Positions 54,885 to 63,146 of a DNA stretch of 64,000 nt are shown one piece after another. Each line of letters opens with the position of its first letter. Positions within the stretch are counted from its first letter, which is position 1. This DNA comes from Azospira inquinata (GTDB taxonomy: Bacteria > Pseudomonadota > Gammaproteobacteria > Burkholderiales > Rhodocyclaceae): contig NZ_CP064782.1 in the NCBI RefSeq assembly GCF_018905915.1, forward strand, positions 2,728,001 to 2,792,000. The letters are read 5' to 3'. The position numbers were made by a program, and so were the translations under genes. The notes beneath the pieces were generated by a model. It was not told where the DNA came from. It saw nothing but the letters and a program-made list of their open reading frames with translations, and made no database searches.

Positions 54885-55873
54885 GGCTTGGGTCCACCCG
54901 CCAGGGTCACGTCGATGGGCTGGCCCGGATGGAGCCCGGCGGCCTGATCCGGCGCCGGAGCAGCTTCCACCCGGAACACCAGCTTTTCCCGGCTGCCCTG
55001 GCTGTAGATTACGGGCGGGGTGTATTCGGCCTGGGCGGCGACGAAATCCACCACCCCGGTCACGGGTCGGGCGCAGCCGTCGCACCGGGCTTCCACCCGG
55101 GTGCCCGGGGTAAAGCGGGCCAGGGCGGTTTCCGGAACGAAAAAGCGCAGGCGGCGCCGGGTGTCCGGGAGCAGGGCGGCCACGGGCTGGCCCGCCCCCA
55201 CCCATTCCCCGGGCCGGTAGTAGGTATCGCTGATTTCCCCCGTCACCGGGGCTTGGACGGTTTTCCGGTCCACGGCCCAGCGTTTCTGGGCCGCCTGGGC
55301 CGCCGCGGCTGCCCAATCCGCCTGGGCTCCCGCCAGTTCGGCCTGGCGTCCCAGGCTTTGCCGGTAATTGGCCAGTTGCTGCCGGGCCGCCTCCACTTGG
55401 GCCGTATCCCGGTCCCGGGCGGCGGTGGCCTCGTCCAGCCGGGCCTGGGAGACGAAGTGCTGGTGGGCCAGGGCCTGTTGCTGGGCGTACTGGGTGCGGG
55501 ACAGGCGCAGATTGGCCTCCGCTGCCGCCAGCTGGGCTTCTAGGGAGGCGATTTCACTGGCCCGGCGGGGGGCCTGGAGATTGGCCAGCTTTTCCCGGGC
55601 CGCCCCGGTTTTGGCCTCCGCCTCCGCCAGGGCTTCCTTGTCCGGGTCCTGGGCAATGGCAAAGACCCGGGTGCCCGGCGTTACCCGGCGGCCCCGGGGA
55701 ATGTCCAGGGTGGCCAGATAACCGGCCTGGGGCGCTGCCAGATAGAGGTAATCCCCTTCCACATAACCGCTGTAGGTGGCCGTGCCCTGGGGACTACAGG
55801 CGGTCAGGAGCAGGGCGCTGGCCAGGGCGGGAAGGGAAAAGGCCGCCGGGCGGAGGCAGAGGGTGGCAATCAT
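54881..55873 (-). CDS. HlyD-family efflux adaptor lipoprotein (YbhG-like)
   Basis: A 330-residue periplasmic adaptor with a lipoprotein signal (LLLTAC, Cys26). The barrel/lipoyl region (SGYVEGDYLYLAAPQAGYLA) is followed by a long coiled coil (about 85-205, many Ala/Glu/Gln) and a C-terminal beta-barrel (FVPETALARFTPGTRVEARC). In this YbhG-type family it links the ABC-2 pump to an outer membrane channel. It overlaps both neighbours by 4 bp, so the operon is tightly coupled. Confidence 0.9.
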   Translation of the reverse strand: MIATLCLRPAAFSLPALASALLLTACSPQGTATYSGYVEGDYLYLAAPQAGYLATLDIPRGRRVTPGTRVFAIAQDPDKEALAEAEAKTGAAREKLANLQAPRRASEIASLEAQLAAAEANLRLSRTQYAQQQALAHQHFVSQARLDEATAARDRDTAQVEAARQQLANYRQSLGRQAELAGAQADWAAAAAQAAQKRWAVDRKTVQAPVTGEISDTYYRPGEWVGAGQPVAALLPDTRRRLRFFVPETALARFTPGTRVEARCDGCARPVTGVVDFVAAQAEYTPPVIYSQGSREKLVFRVEAAPAPDQAAGLHPGQPIDVTLAGGPKP

Positions 55874-56409
55874 GGCTGGAGGGGAGTGCTGAGAAGGGGG
55901 AGCAGGGTGCCCAGGGCGGTATCGATGTCCTGGCGGGACTGGTCGCTTTGCTGGGCCAGATTGAGGCAGGCCAGGCCCACCAGGGTGGCGTGGAGCAGCA
56001 GGACCCGGGCTGGGGCCGGGGGCTGGCCGTTACGGGAAAGGAGCCCGGTGAGGGTTTGGCGCAGGCGCTGGACAAAGAGGCCCAGGGCTTCCCGCAGGGC
56101 CGGGTCCTGGTCAGCGGCTACCATCAGGCCCAGCATCATGCGGATACGGGGCAGATAGGCCAGGGCCTGGCTAAAGTGTTCCAGGGTGGGGGGGAGGTTT
56201 TCCAGATGTTGCTGGCTCTGGGCCAGATCCTGGGCAATGGAGTGCTCCGCAATGGCCAGCAGCAACACATTGCGGGTGGGAAAGTAGTAGGTCAGGTGGC
56301 TTTGGCTGACCCCGGCCTGGCGGGCAATGCGGGGCTGGGTCAGGGCAGCGATGCCTTGCTCCCGGAGCAGGGTCACCCCCGCTTCGAGGAGCCGTTCTTT
56401 GACGGACAT
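55870..56409 (-). CDS. TetR family transcriptional regulator
   Basis: A 179-residue regulator. The N-terminal TetR helix-turn-helix (residues 5-50) contains LLREQGIAALTQPRIARQAG and SQSHLTYYFPTRN. The C-terminal ligand-binding domain is variable, as expected. It is the first gene of the efflux operon, with a 20-bp palindrome 31 bp upstream of its start codon, so local autorepression is likely. Confidence 0.92.
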   Translation of the reverse strand: MSVKERLLEAGVTLLREQGIAALTQPRIARQAGVSQSHLTYYFPTRNVLLLAIAEHSIAQDLAQSQQHLENLPPTLEHFSQALAYLPRIRMMLGLMVAADQDPALREALGLFVQRLRQTLTGLLSRNGQPPAPARVLLLHATLVGLACLNLAQQSDQSRQDIDTALGTLLPLLSTPLQP

Positions 56410-56440
56410 GGGGGAGGGCTTCCCGGTACCTGAAAAAAGA

Positions 56441-56460
56441 ATTTGGTAAATCTACCAAAT
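56441..56460. promoter_or_regulatory. Putative TetR-type operator
   Basis: ATTTGGTA (56441-56448) and TACCAAAT (56453-56460) are perfect inverted arms around AATC. The site lies 31 bp upstream of the regulator start, the usual place for an autoregulatory operator of a TetR protein. Binding is inferred. Confidence 0.7.
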
Positions 56461-56545
56461 ATTTTCCGGGGCCGGAAGGGGCATGGGGCCCCGGGGACGG
56501 GGAATGTGAGCAAAAGCTGATATGTCGCCAGGATTAGTGATGGTT

Positions 56546-56586
56546 TTGATCATTATCAAATCCCGAAAAACGCCTCCCTTTAGAAT
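56546..56586 (+). promoter_or_regulatory. FNR-type site and -10 element upstream of the HDOD gene
   Basis: TTGATCATTATCAA (56546-56559) is a perfect match to the FNR consensus TTGAT-N4-ATCAA. A -10-like TAGAAT lies at 56581-56586. A start near 56593 would put the site centre about 41 bp upstream, the position of class II FNR activation. No -35 is needed for that arrangement. Confidence 0.7.
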
Positions 56587-56660
56587 GGCGAACAAGCGCT
56601 AATTTCATGGCCCGATCCATCCCCCAGGGGCGCGGGCCCCACCGTCGGAGGCTTTCCACC

Positions 56661-57545
56661 ATGTTTCAAGAACATCCCGTGGAAGAAATCGGGGCCGGCC
56701 AGGTGGCCGACCTGCTCAAAACCATTGCTATTCCCCCTTGTCCCAGTGTGCTCATGGCTCTGTTCTCTGAAGCCCGACAGGACGAGGTGGATTTCATCAA
56801 AATCAGCAGTCTCATCAGCGGGGACGTGGGGCTGGCCGCGGCCATGATGAAGACCGCCAATTCCCCCTATTTCGGGTTGCGCCAGAAGGTGCGCAGTGTG
56901 CAGCAGGCCACGGCAGTGCTGGGGCTGAAAAATATCCTCAGCGTGGTGTCCGGCCTTTCCCTGCAAAAGGCCCTGACCCCTCCCGGCTTCAATATGGACC
57001 GGTTCTGGGAACGCTCCAATCTCCACGCCGTGACCTGCTCCCGGCTGGCCCGGCGCCTGCCCGCCGTGGCGGCGGAAGACGCCTACACCTACGGGCTCTT
57101 CCACGATTGCGGCATTCCCCTGCTGATGCAGCGTTTCCCCGAGTACCGCCAGACCCTGGCCCAGGCCAACCAGTCTCCCCGGCCCCTGCCCGAGGTGGAA
57201 AACCAGGCCCATGGCACCAATCACGTGGTGGTGGGGGCCATGCTGGGGCACAACTGGCAATTGCCCGAATCCGTGGTCCAGGCCATCCAGTTTCACCATG
57301 ATCCGGATGTGCTGGATGCCAAGGATGGCCCCTGGTCTCCCGTGGTGCGGCTGCTGGTGGCCCTGTCCCTCCTGGCGGATCACCAGGTGGCCCATTTTCT
57401 TGGCTATCCGGACGAAGCGGAATGGCTAGCCCACGGTGTTGCGGCCCTGGACTATCTGGGTTTCGACGAAGAGGAGCTGGACGAAATCCAGCAGGAAGTG
57501 GCGGACGACCTGGCGGAAATCCGGGGTTATCGGGGGGAAAACTAG
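56661..57545 (+). CDS. HDOD domain protein
   Basis: A 294-residue HDOD-domain protein (about residues 20-215), with LKTIAIPPCPSVLMALFSEA at the start and LMKTANSPYFGLRQKVRSVQ, LGLKNILSVVSGLSLQ and YTYGLFHDCGIPLLMQ later. HDOD proteins act in signalling and lack the full HD phosphohydrolase metal site. I chose ATG 56661 because GGAGG lies 9 nt upstream. The ATG at 56607 has no ribosome site and would leave a leader of only about 14 nt after the predicted start. It is probably oxygen-regulated through the FNR-type site. Confidence 0.88.
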   Translation: MFQEHPVEEIGAGQVADLLKTIAIPPCPSVLMALFSEARQDEVDFIKISSLISGDVGLAAAMMKTANSPYFGLRQKVRSVQQATAVLGLKNILSVVSGLSLQKALTPPGFNMDRFWERSNLHAVTCSRLARRLPAVAAEDAYTYGLFHDCGIPLLMQRFPEYRQTLAQANQSPRPLPEVENQAHGTNHVVVGAMLGHNWQLPESVVQAIQFHHDPDVLDAKDGPWSPVVRLLVALSLLADHQVAHFLGYPDEAEWLAHGVAALDYLGFDEEELDEIQQEVADDLAEIRGYRGEN

Positions 57546-57547
57546 GG

Positions 57548-57586
57548 CCCGGGCCCCTCTCCCGCCACCCTGGTCAGGGGCCCGGG
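57548..57586 (+). other. Strong GC hairpin between HDOD and S4 genes
   Basis: CCCGGGCCCCT (57548-57558) pairs perfectly with AGGGGCCCGGG (57576-57586) around a 17-nt loop. There is no T run, so it is not a standard intrinsic terminator. It may shield the HDOD mRNA 3' end or reduce read-through into the S4 gene. Confidence 0.6.
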
Positions 57587-57626
57587 GAGGGAGGACAATG
57601 GCGGCCTTTTTTGGGAGCCTAATGCC

Positions 57627-57845
57627 ATGACGATTCGTTTCCCGGTGCGGGGGAATCACATCCAGCTGGATCAACTGCTGAAGGCCGCTGGCCTGTGCGA
57701 TTCCGGCGGTGCCGCCCATGCGGCGGTGGAAGCGGGGGAAGTGCTGGTGGATGGGGCGCTGGAACGGCGCAAGCGGGCCAAACTCCATCCCGGTCAGCAG
57801 GTGGAATTCGGCGGGCAAACCGTGGAACTGGTGGCCGAAGCCTGA
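57627..57845 (+). CDS. S4-domain RNA-binding protein (YbcJ-like)
   Basis: A 72-residue protein consisting of a single S4 RNA-binding domain: IQLDQLLKAAGLCDSGGAAH followed by VEAGEVLVDGALERRKRAKL and GQQVEF. The size and motif match the YbcJ family. A GGAG site lies 9 nt before the ATG. Its RNA target is unknown. Confidence 0.92.
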   Translation: MTIRFPVRGNHIQLDQLLKAAGLCDSGGAAHAAVEAGEVLVDGALERRKRAKLHPGQQVEFGGQTVELVAEA

Positions 57846-57884
57846 GGGGCCAACTTGGGGGGGCTTGAGCTAGTCCTCCGTTGG

Positions 57885-57906
57885 GCCCCATTTTTCTGGG
57901 GCTTTT
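57885..57906 (+). terminator. Candidate weak terminator after S4 gene
   Basis: GCCCCA (57885-57890) pairs with TGGGGC (57897-57902), loop TTTTTC, followed by TTTT. The stem is only 6 bp, so termination may be partial. Confidence 0.45.
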
Positions 57907-58070
57907 AGGCCGGTGTTTTTGCGCCCCTGAGACTCTGGCTGTGTGGGGGCCGGGGATCATCCTGTTTCCTGTTGCTGGTAAGAGGGCTCTCACCTCTGCT
58001 AATCCGGCTTTTTCCCCTGGGAGTTTCTTCCCCAGGGCTACCGTCTTTTCTTCCTGCCTGAGCCTTAGAT

Positions 58071-59414
58071 TTAGCCCAGTTGCAGGGCGCTTTCCGCCCA
58101 ACTCAGGGCCGCCTGGTTCAGGGCATTCAGATCCCCCTCCAATCCCAATTTTTCCGCCCAGCTCCGGGCCTGGGGGCCGAGGCCCCGTTCCAGGGCTAAG
58201 GTCAGGGCCAGGTAGGGGGCGTAGGGGCCTTCGCTCCGGAGGAGTACGGACCGTACTTCTTCCGCCAGATGGAGCCGGGCCAGCACCTTGTCCATGGGCT
58301 GGTTGAGGAGCACGTCAAAGAGGGAGAGCAGGCCCACCAGGAACAGCTCCTCGCATTCCTGCCGGGGGCGGCGGCCTTCGTCCAAAGTTTCCATGAAACG
58401 GGCCCGGGTCAGGGCGATTTCCAGCAGGGCCTCATCCCGATCCCGGGTCTGGCCGGTGCGGAACATGGCCACGGTGAGCCAGCGGTAGAGCCGTTCCCGG
58501 CCCAGGACCAAGATGGCCTGCTCCAGGCTGGCTACCGGGGTAACCAGCCCGGCGGCGGGGGAATTGGCCAGGCGCAGCAAATGGAGGGCCACCCCCGGAT
58601 CTTTCTTTGCCGCCTCCCCCAGGGCGGATAAATCCGCTTCCTGGCGCAGCTGGTTGAGCATTTCGATGAGCACCAGGCGGGATTCGTTGAGCCTTTCCCC
58701 CTTTTCTTCCTCATCCGGGGCCGTGGCGAAGGGGCCCAGGCAGTAGGTGAAGCCCAGGGCCCCGCAAAGCCGCCGTTCCGGCCAGGAGGGGACCCCACTG
58801 GCGATCAGGGTGAGGTGGGGATGGCGCTGGCCCAGTCCCCGGGCCAGGCGCTCGAACTGGGACAGGGTGTAATTCTCCAGGCTGAGCAGGGCGCCGAAGG
58901 CAGCATCCAGCAGGGGCGCCAGCTCCGGGTCCAGACTGAGGCCAGCTAGAGCCACCCGGCGCCCGGCTTCCTTAGCCTGGGTGAGGCTTTGCAGCAGCGC
59001 CTCCGGTAGGCGGCCGCTCTGGCGTAAATCCAGAAGATAGAGGGTGTGGGGGCCATCCAGAAGGGCCAGCCGTTCATCGGCCAGGAGGGCGGGGCTGACC
59101 GGCACCAGGGCCAAGCGGCGCTGGGCGAAGCCGGGGATGCCCCCATCCACCAGGGTCTGGATCAGATCCCCTGAGACCTCTTCCCCTCCTGCCGTGGTCC
59201 TGGCTTGGCTCCGGAAGAGGTAACCGCACAGCCGGTTTTTGCCATCCAGGATTTCTTCCCGGGTAAGCCATTGTTCGGCCTGCTGGCGGCGCACCAGGGC
59301 CTCCGGCAGGGGCGCCGGGACGGGCGTGGTTGGGGGCGCCGAAGGGGGCGGCGGAGAAATTTGGGGTGCAGAAGACTGTCCCAAAAAACGGGAAAACAGG
59401 GAGCTAAAACTCAT
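58071..59414 (-). CDS. EAL-HDOD domain signalling protein
   Basis: A 447-residue protein. The N-terminus (1-55) is a Pro/Ser-rich linker. A degenerate EAL-like domain (about 60-245) has no EAL or DDFGTG motif, so cyclic-di-GMP hydrolysis is unlikely. An HDOD domain (about 245-430) includes KKDPGVALHLLRLANSPAAG and LGRERLYRWLTVAMFRTGQ. This architecture (YuxH-type) is common in betaproteobacteria. It is the second HDOD protein within 1.5 kb, here on the minus strand with its own upstream region. Confidence 0.9.
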   Translation of the reverse strand: MSFSSLFSRFLGQSSAPQISPPPPSAPPTTPVPAPLPEALVRRQQAEQWLTREEILDGKNRLCGYLFRSQARTTAGGEEVSGDLIQTLVDGGIPGFAQRRLALVPVSPALLADERLALLDGPHTLYLLDLRQSGRLPEALLQSLTQAKEAGRRVALAGLSLDPELAPLLDAAFGALLSLENYTLSQFERLARGLGQRHPHLTLIASGVPSWPERRLCGALGFTYCLGPFATAPDEEEKGERLNESRLVLIEMLNQLRQEADLSALGEAAKKDPGVALHLLRLANSPAAGLVTPVASLEQAILVLGRERLYRWLTVAMFRTGQTRDRDEALLEIALTRARFMETLDEGRRPRQECEELFLVGLLSLFDVLLNQPMDKVLARLHLAEEVRSVLLRSEGPYAPYLALTLALERGLGPQARSWAEKLGLEGDLNALNQAALSWAESALQLG

Positions 59415-59817
59415 GGCGGTCGTGGCGTAAGAACCCCGTCATTCAAAGATGACTTGTGGGGCAAAACTAATTATGACCTTTAGCCTACCCGTTCTCCGTC
59501 CCGGTGGACAAGGGATTGGTGCCTATTTTGTACATTTTTACGTCGGGCCCGGACCGGAGGTGGGGATAAACCGCCCTTATGCACATTTCCCTGGAGTAAA
59601 GCTGTGGAAAAACTTTGCATAAGTGGTGCAACGGTATGATTTTGTGCGGTGTTTTTTGTCTGCTTAAAAAATAGGCAGGGCGGGAGGCAAGGGGGAGAAA
59701 GCCTCGGGGAAAAACCGGCACCACAAGCGCCCCGATGGTGGGGAAAGCCCCCAGGCCCTCTGAACCTCTTGAGGCTACTGAGAAACCTGAGATGCTTGGG
59801 TCGCCCGCGCCCCAAAC
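59415..59817. other. 400-bp gap between EAL-HDOD and hpnE
   Basis: No supported gene. It holds the probable promoter of the EAL-HDOD gene at its left side. A spaced inverted repeat TTATGCA (59577-59583) and TGCATAA (59616-59622) is 32 bp apart. The stretch about 59570-59670 is more AT-rich than its surroundings. Nothing else could be assigned. Confidence 0.45.
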
Positions 59818-61140
59818 TCAGCCCAGGGCCGCCCGGGCGGCGGCTAGTCCGTTGCGCACCGCCCCTTCCAGGGTGGCCGGGTAGCCATTGTCCACATAGT
59901 CTCCGGCGAGGAAAAAGCCGGTCCAGGGCGTGGCGGTGCCAGGCCGTTCCAGGCCGGGGGTGCAGCTGAAGGTGGCCCGGGCTTCCCGCACCAGCTGGTG
60001 CCAGTGGGGGGGCGGCAGGGGACGGCCCAGGGCTGTCTGGATTTCCCCGTGGAGGGCGGTAGCCAGCGCCGAAGCGTTGCAGGCTTCCCAAGGGCCGTGG
60101 GCGCTGAGAACACAGGCCAGAAGGCCCGGGGTACCGGTCAGGCCCCGATCAAACACCCATTGACCCAGGGGGCCGGCCAGGGCCAGTAGGGGCCAGGGCA
60201 GGGCGGTATCCGGGGGATAGGCCAGATAACAGGTGGCGATGGGCTGATAGGTGAGGCCTTGAAGGCTGGCGAGCAGCCTGGTCTGGGCGGGGGAAGTGGT
60301 GGGGGCGGCCTGGGGCAGGAGCGGGGCCGCGTGTTGGGGCGCCACCGCTAGAATCACCCGGTCATGGCGTCGGCTTTGCCCCTCCGGTAACTGGAGTTGC
60401 CAGCCTTCCGCGACCGGATGAATGGCCTGGATGCGGCAGCCCAGGCGGACTTCCTGACCCCGTTGGCGGAGCCAGTCCAGGGCCGGGTCCGGCAACAGGG
60501 CCCCCAGATGGCGGGTGGCTAGCACTAGATCGGTGGCGGCCCGGCCGCCCCCTAGGCTGTCTTGCAGCACCCGGGCGAAGACCTGGGCCGAGGCTCGTTC
60601 CGCCGGGGTGTTGAGGGCTGCCAGACAAAGGGGCTGCCAGAAACTGGTTTGCAGGTGGGGAGGCTGGTGCTGCTGGTCCAGCAACTGGGTGACCGGCATA
60701 TCCTGCTCCAGCCGGTAAGCCTGGCGTTGCAGGTGAGCCATGAAGGTGGCAGCGGCCAGCTTGTCCCGAATACCCAAGCCCCGGGCCGCCATCAGGCCCC
60801 AGGCCAGATGCAGAGGGGCGGGGAGGCGGGGCAGGGCGAGGCGGAAATGGGGGGGCTGGGCCAGGACCAGGGGGCGGCGCTCCAGGTGCCGGTCGCCCCC
60901 CACCCGGGCCAGCAGCTCCAGGGTTGCCGTGTAGGCCCCCAGCATCAGGTGGGAACCGTTGTCCAGCGCCAATCCCCGGATGTCTGCCCGGCGCGCCCGG
61001 CCGCCCGCCAGGGGGGCAGCCTCGTAAAGGCTTACCCTCTGTCCGGCTTGGGTTAATTCCAAGGCGGCGGCCAGACCGGACCAGCCGGCGCCGATAATGG
61101 CGACGCTTTTCCCGGCCCCCAGGCTGGGAGGGGCGGACAT
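59818..61140 (-). CDS. hpnE: Hydroxysqualene dehydroxylase
   Basis: A 440-residue FAD-dependent amine-oxidase-fold enzyme that reduces hydroxysqualene to squalene. The N-terminal dinucleotide site is VAIIGAGWSGLAAALEL, then YEAAPLAGGRARRAD and LDNGSHLMLGAY. The C-terminal FAD motif is FFLAGDYVDNGYPATLEGAV. The ATG at 61140 has a GGAGG site 9 nt upstream; an ATG at 61155 is possible but lacks one. It follows hpnD after about 28 bp in the hpnC-hpnD-hpnE operon. The three-enzyme route makes squalene from farnesyl diphosphate without classical squalene synthase. Confidence 0.93.
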   Translation of the reverse strand: MSAPPSLGAGKSVAIIGAGWSGLAAALELTQAGQRVSLYEAAPLAGGRARRADIRGLALDNGSHLMLGAYTATLELLARVGGDRHLERRPLVLAQPPHFRLALPRLPAPLHLAWGLMAARGLGIRDKLAAATFMAHLQRQAYRLEQDMPVTQLLDQQHQPPHLQTSFWQPLCLAALNTPAERASAQVFARVLQDSLGGGRAATDLVLATRHLGALLPDPALDWLRQRGQEVRLGCRIQAIHPVAEGWQLQLPEGQSRRHDRVILAVAPQHAAPLLPQAAPTTSPAQTRLLASLQGLTYQPIATCYLAYPPDTALPWPLLALAGPLGQWVFDRGLTGTPGLLACVLSAHGPWEACNASALATALHGEIQTALGRPLPPPHWHQLVREARATFSCTPGLERPGTATPWTGFFLAGDYVDNGYPATLEGAVRNGLAAARAALG

Positions 61141-61168
61141 CGGGTTTGCCTCCATGGCCAGCCCGGGC

Positions 61169-62002
61169 CTAGCCCTGGAGCCAGGCCTTGAGGGCCAGCC
61201 ACAGCTTGCGGGGAGGCGGCAGGGAAATGCGGTGGGTGAGCACCAGGCCCGGCTCCTCCGCCACCATCTCCAGCAACTCCCGGTAGATGGCCGCCATCAT
61301 CAGGCCGGGGCGTTGATTGCGCCGGTCTTCCCCTGGCAGAGCGGCCAGGGCCTGGGCGTAATAGCCCCGGGCCCGGTCAATCTGGAAGGCCATGAGTTGG
61401 TCGAAATTTTCGGAACGGCGGGAATGGAGAATGTCCGCGGCGGGCACGTTAAAACGCTGTAGGTCTTCCATGGGCAGGTAGATACGGCCCCGCCGGGCAT
61501 CATCCCCCACGTCCCGGATAATGTTGGTGAGCTGGAAGGCCAGGCCCAGATCGTGGGCGTACTGGCGAGTCTGGCGATTTTTATAGCCGAAAACTTCCGC
61601 CGCCAGCAGACCCACCACGCTGGCTACCCGGTAGCAGTAGAGCTGGAGGGCCTTGAAGTCCGGGTAGCGGGCCTGGTGCAGGTCCATGTCCATGCCGTCC
61701 ACAATTTCCAACAGCAATTCCTTGGGGAGGGGAAAACGGGGCAGCAGGGCTTGCAGGGCCTGGGCGACCGGGTGCTGGGCTTCCCCGGCATAGAGCCGTT
61801 CCAGCTCCTGGCGCCACCAGGTGAGCTTGGCGGCGGCTACCTGGGGGTCCTGGCAGTCGTCCACCACATCGTCCACCTCCCGGCAGAAGGCGTAGAGGGC
61901 GGTCATGGCCCGGCGTTTATCCCGGGGCAGAATGCGGAAACTGGCGGTGAAGCTGGAGCCGCTGGCGGCGGTGCGGTCGCGGCAGTATTGATCAGGGGTC
62001 AT
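61169..62002 (-). CDS. hpnD: Presqualene diphosphate synthase
   Basis: A 277-residue trans-isoprenyl diphosphate synthase-fold protein. The two acid-rich motifs are FCREVDDVVDD and NIIRDVGDDARRGRIYLP. The N-terminus PDQYCRDRTAASGSSFTAS is typical of HpnD. It joins two farnesyl diphosphates to presqualene diphosphate. It overlaps hpnC by 4 bp. Its presence with hpnC and hpnE indicates hopanoid or other squalene-derived lipids; no squalene-hopene cyclase is in the window. Confidence 0.95.
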   Translation of the reverse strand: MTPDQYCRDRTAASGSSFTASFRILPRDKRRAMTALYAFCREVDDVVDDCQDPQVAAAKLTWWRQELERLYAGEAQHPVAQALQALLPRFPLPKELLLEIVDGMDMDLHQARYPDFKALQLYCYRVASVVGLLAAEVFGYKNRQTRQYAHDLGLAFQLTNIIRDVGDDARRGRIYLPMEDLQRFNVPAADILHSRRSENFDQLMAFQIDRARGYYAQALAALPGEDRRNQRPGLMMAAIYRELLEMVAEEPGLVLTHRISLPPPRKLWLALKAWLQG

Positions 62003-62826
62003 GGGCGGTAAGGGCGCCAGCCCAGGAGGGCGGCGAGGGCAATGAGAAGCCAGTCCGGTAGGGCCAGGGTGGGGCGGTGGTGGAACACATCGCCTTGAAC
62101 GCGGCGAATTTTACTCAGAATCCGCAGTCCGCCGTGGACCGTGAAGCGGATTTCCCAGCCGAAGCGGCCCGGCAGGCGGCGGCACAGGGCAGCGCCTGCC
62201 TCCATCAGTTCCCGGGCCCGGCTGACTTCAAAGTCCATGAGTTGGATGAAGGCTTGGTCTGTCAGCCCCTTGGCCAGGTGCTCCGGGGTCACGGCGTAGC
62301 GCTCCATGTCTTCCTGGGGGAGATAAATCCGGCCTTTTTCCCAATCCACTGCCACATCCTGCCAAAAATTGATGAGTTGGAGGGCGGTGCAGATTTTATC
62401 GCTGTCCGCCAGATTGGCCGGGGTGGCTCGACCGAACAGGTGGAGCAGGAGGCGGCCCACCGGGTTGGCGGAGCGGCGGCAGTAATCCAGCAGGTCGCTG
62501 TAGGTGGAGTAGCACTTCACCGTCACGTCCTGGGCGAAGGCGGAGAGTAAATCCCGGAAAAGGGCCAGGGGTAGGGCATGGACGGCGATGATGGGGGCCA
62601 GGGCTTGGAACAGGGGAGTCTGGGGCGTTTTTCCGGCTTCGATCAGGTCCAGTTCCGCCCCGTAGGCGGCCAGGGCCGCCAGACGGGCTTCCGGAGCTTG
62701 ATCTCCTTCATCCGCCAGATCGTCCGCGCTACGGGCGAAGCGGTAGAGGATTTCCACCGGCTTACGCAGATGGGGGGGCAGCAGCAGGGAGGCGACGGGG
62801 AAATTTTCGTAATGATCGACGGGCAT
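61999..62826 (-). CDS. hpnC: Hydroxysqualene synthase
   Basis: A 275-residue squalene/phytoene synthase-fold enzyme. The N-terminus MPVDHYENFPVASLLLPPHL is the HpnC signature. The aspartate motifs are RSADDLADEGD and NFWQDVAVDWEKGRIYLPQE. It converts presqualene diphosphate to hydroxysqualene. First gene of the minus-strand hpnCDE operon. Confidence 0.94.
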   Translation of the reverse strand: MPVDHYENFPVASLLLPPHLRKPVEILYRFARSADDLADEGDQAPEARLAALAAYGAELDLIEAGKTPQTPLFQALAPIIAVHALPLALFRDLLSAFAQDVTVKCYSTYSDLLDYCRRSANPVGRLLLHLFGRATPANLADSDKICTALQLINFWQDVAVDWEKGRIYLPQEDMERYAVTPEHLAKGLTDQAFIQLMDFEVSRARELMEAGAALCRRLPGRFGWEIRFTVHGGLRILSKIRRVQGDVFHHRPTLALPDWLLIALAALLGWRPYRP

Positions 62827-62974
62827 GGGGGCCGGAAAAAGCTGGCGCCTTCTGTTGGAAACCGCTTCCGGATAACGGTCCAGGCGCTTGTCATGAAATC
62901 AGGGTGGGGCGGGGGATGCCTCCCCCCGGGCCGGGAACCCTGCCAGGGGCTGGCCGGGAGAGGGCATCCGGAGG

Positions 62975-63004
62975 CTTACAGTATAGGGGCTTCTCGGGTA
63001 AAAT
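62975..63004 (+). promoter_or_regulatory. Candidate tRNA-Leu promoter
   Basis: CTTACA (62975-62980) as -35 and TAAAAT (62999-63004) as -10, 18 bp apart, put the start about 5 nt before the tRNA. The -35 matches TTGACA only partly. Confidence 0.5.
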
Positions 63005-63015
63005 GCGCCGTTTCA

Positions 63016-63102
<87 letters not shown>

Positions 63103-63146
63103 ATCGGGTAGCGGCATCCAGCCGCAGTCGTCACTAAGGAAAACGC

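Noticed and set aside
56607..56660. N-terminal extension of the HDOD protein from ATG 56607
   Set aside because: No ribosome site, Arg-rich residues without family similarity, and too close to the predicted transcription start; ATG 56661 has GGAGG at good distance.
59485..60091. Minus-strand frames in the gap between hpnE and the EAL-HDOD gene
   Set aside because: No start signal, no domain, partly overlapping the hpnE coding region in another frame.
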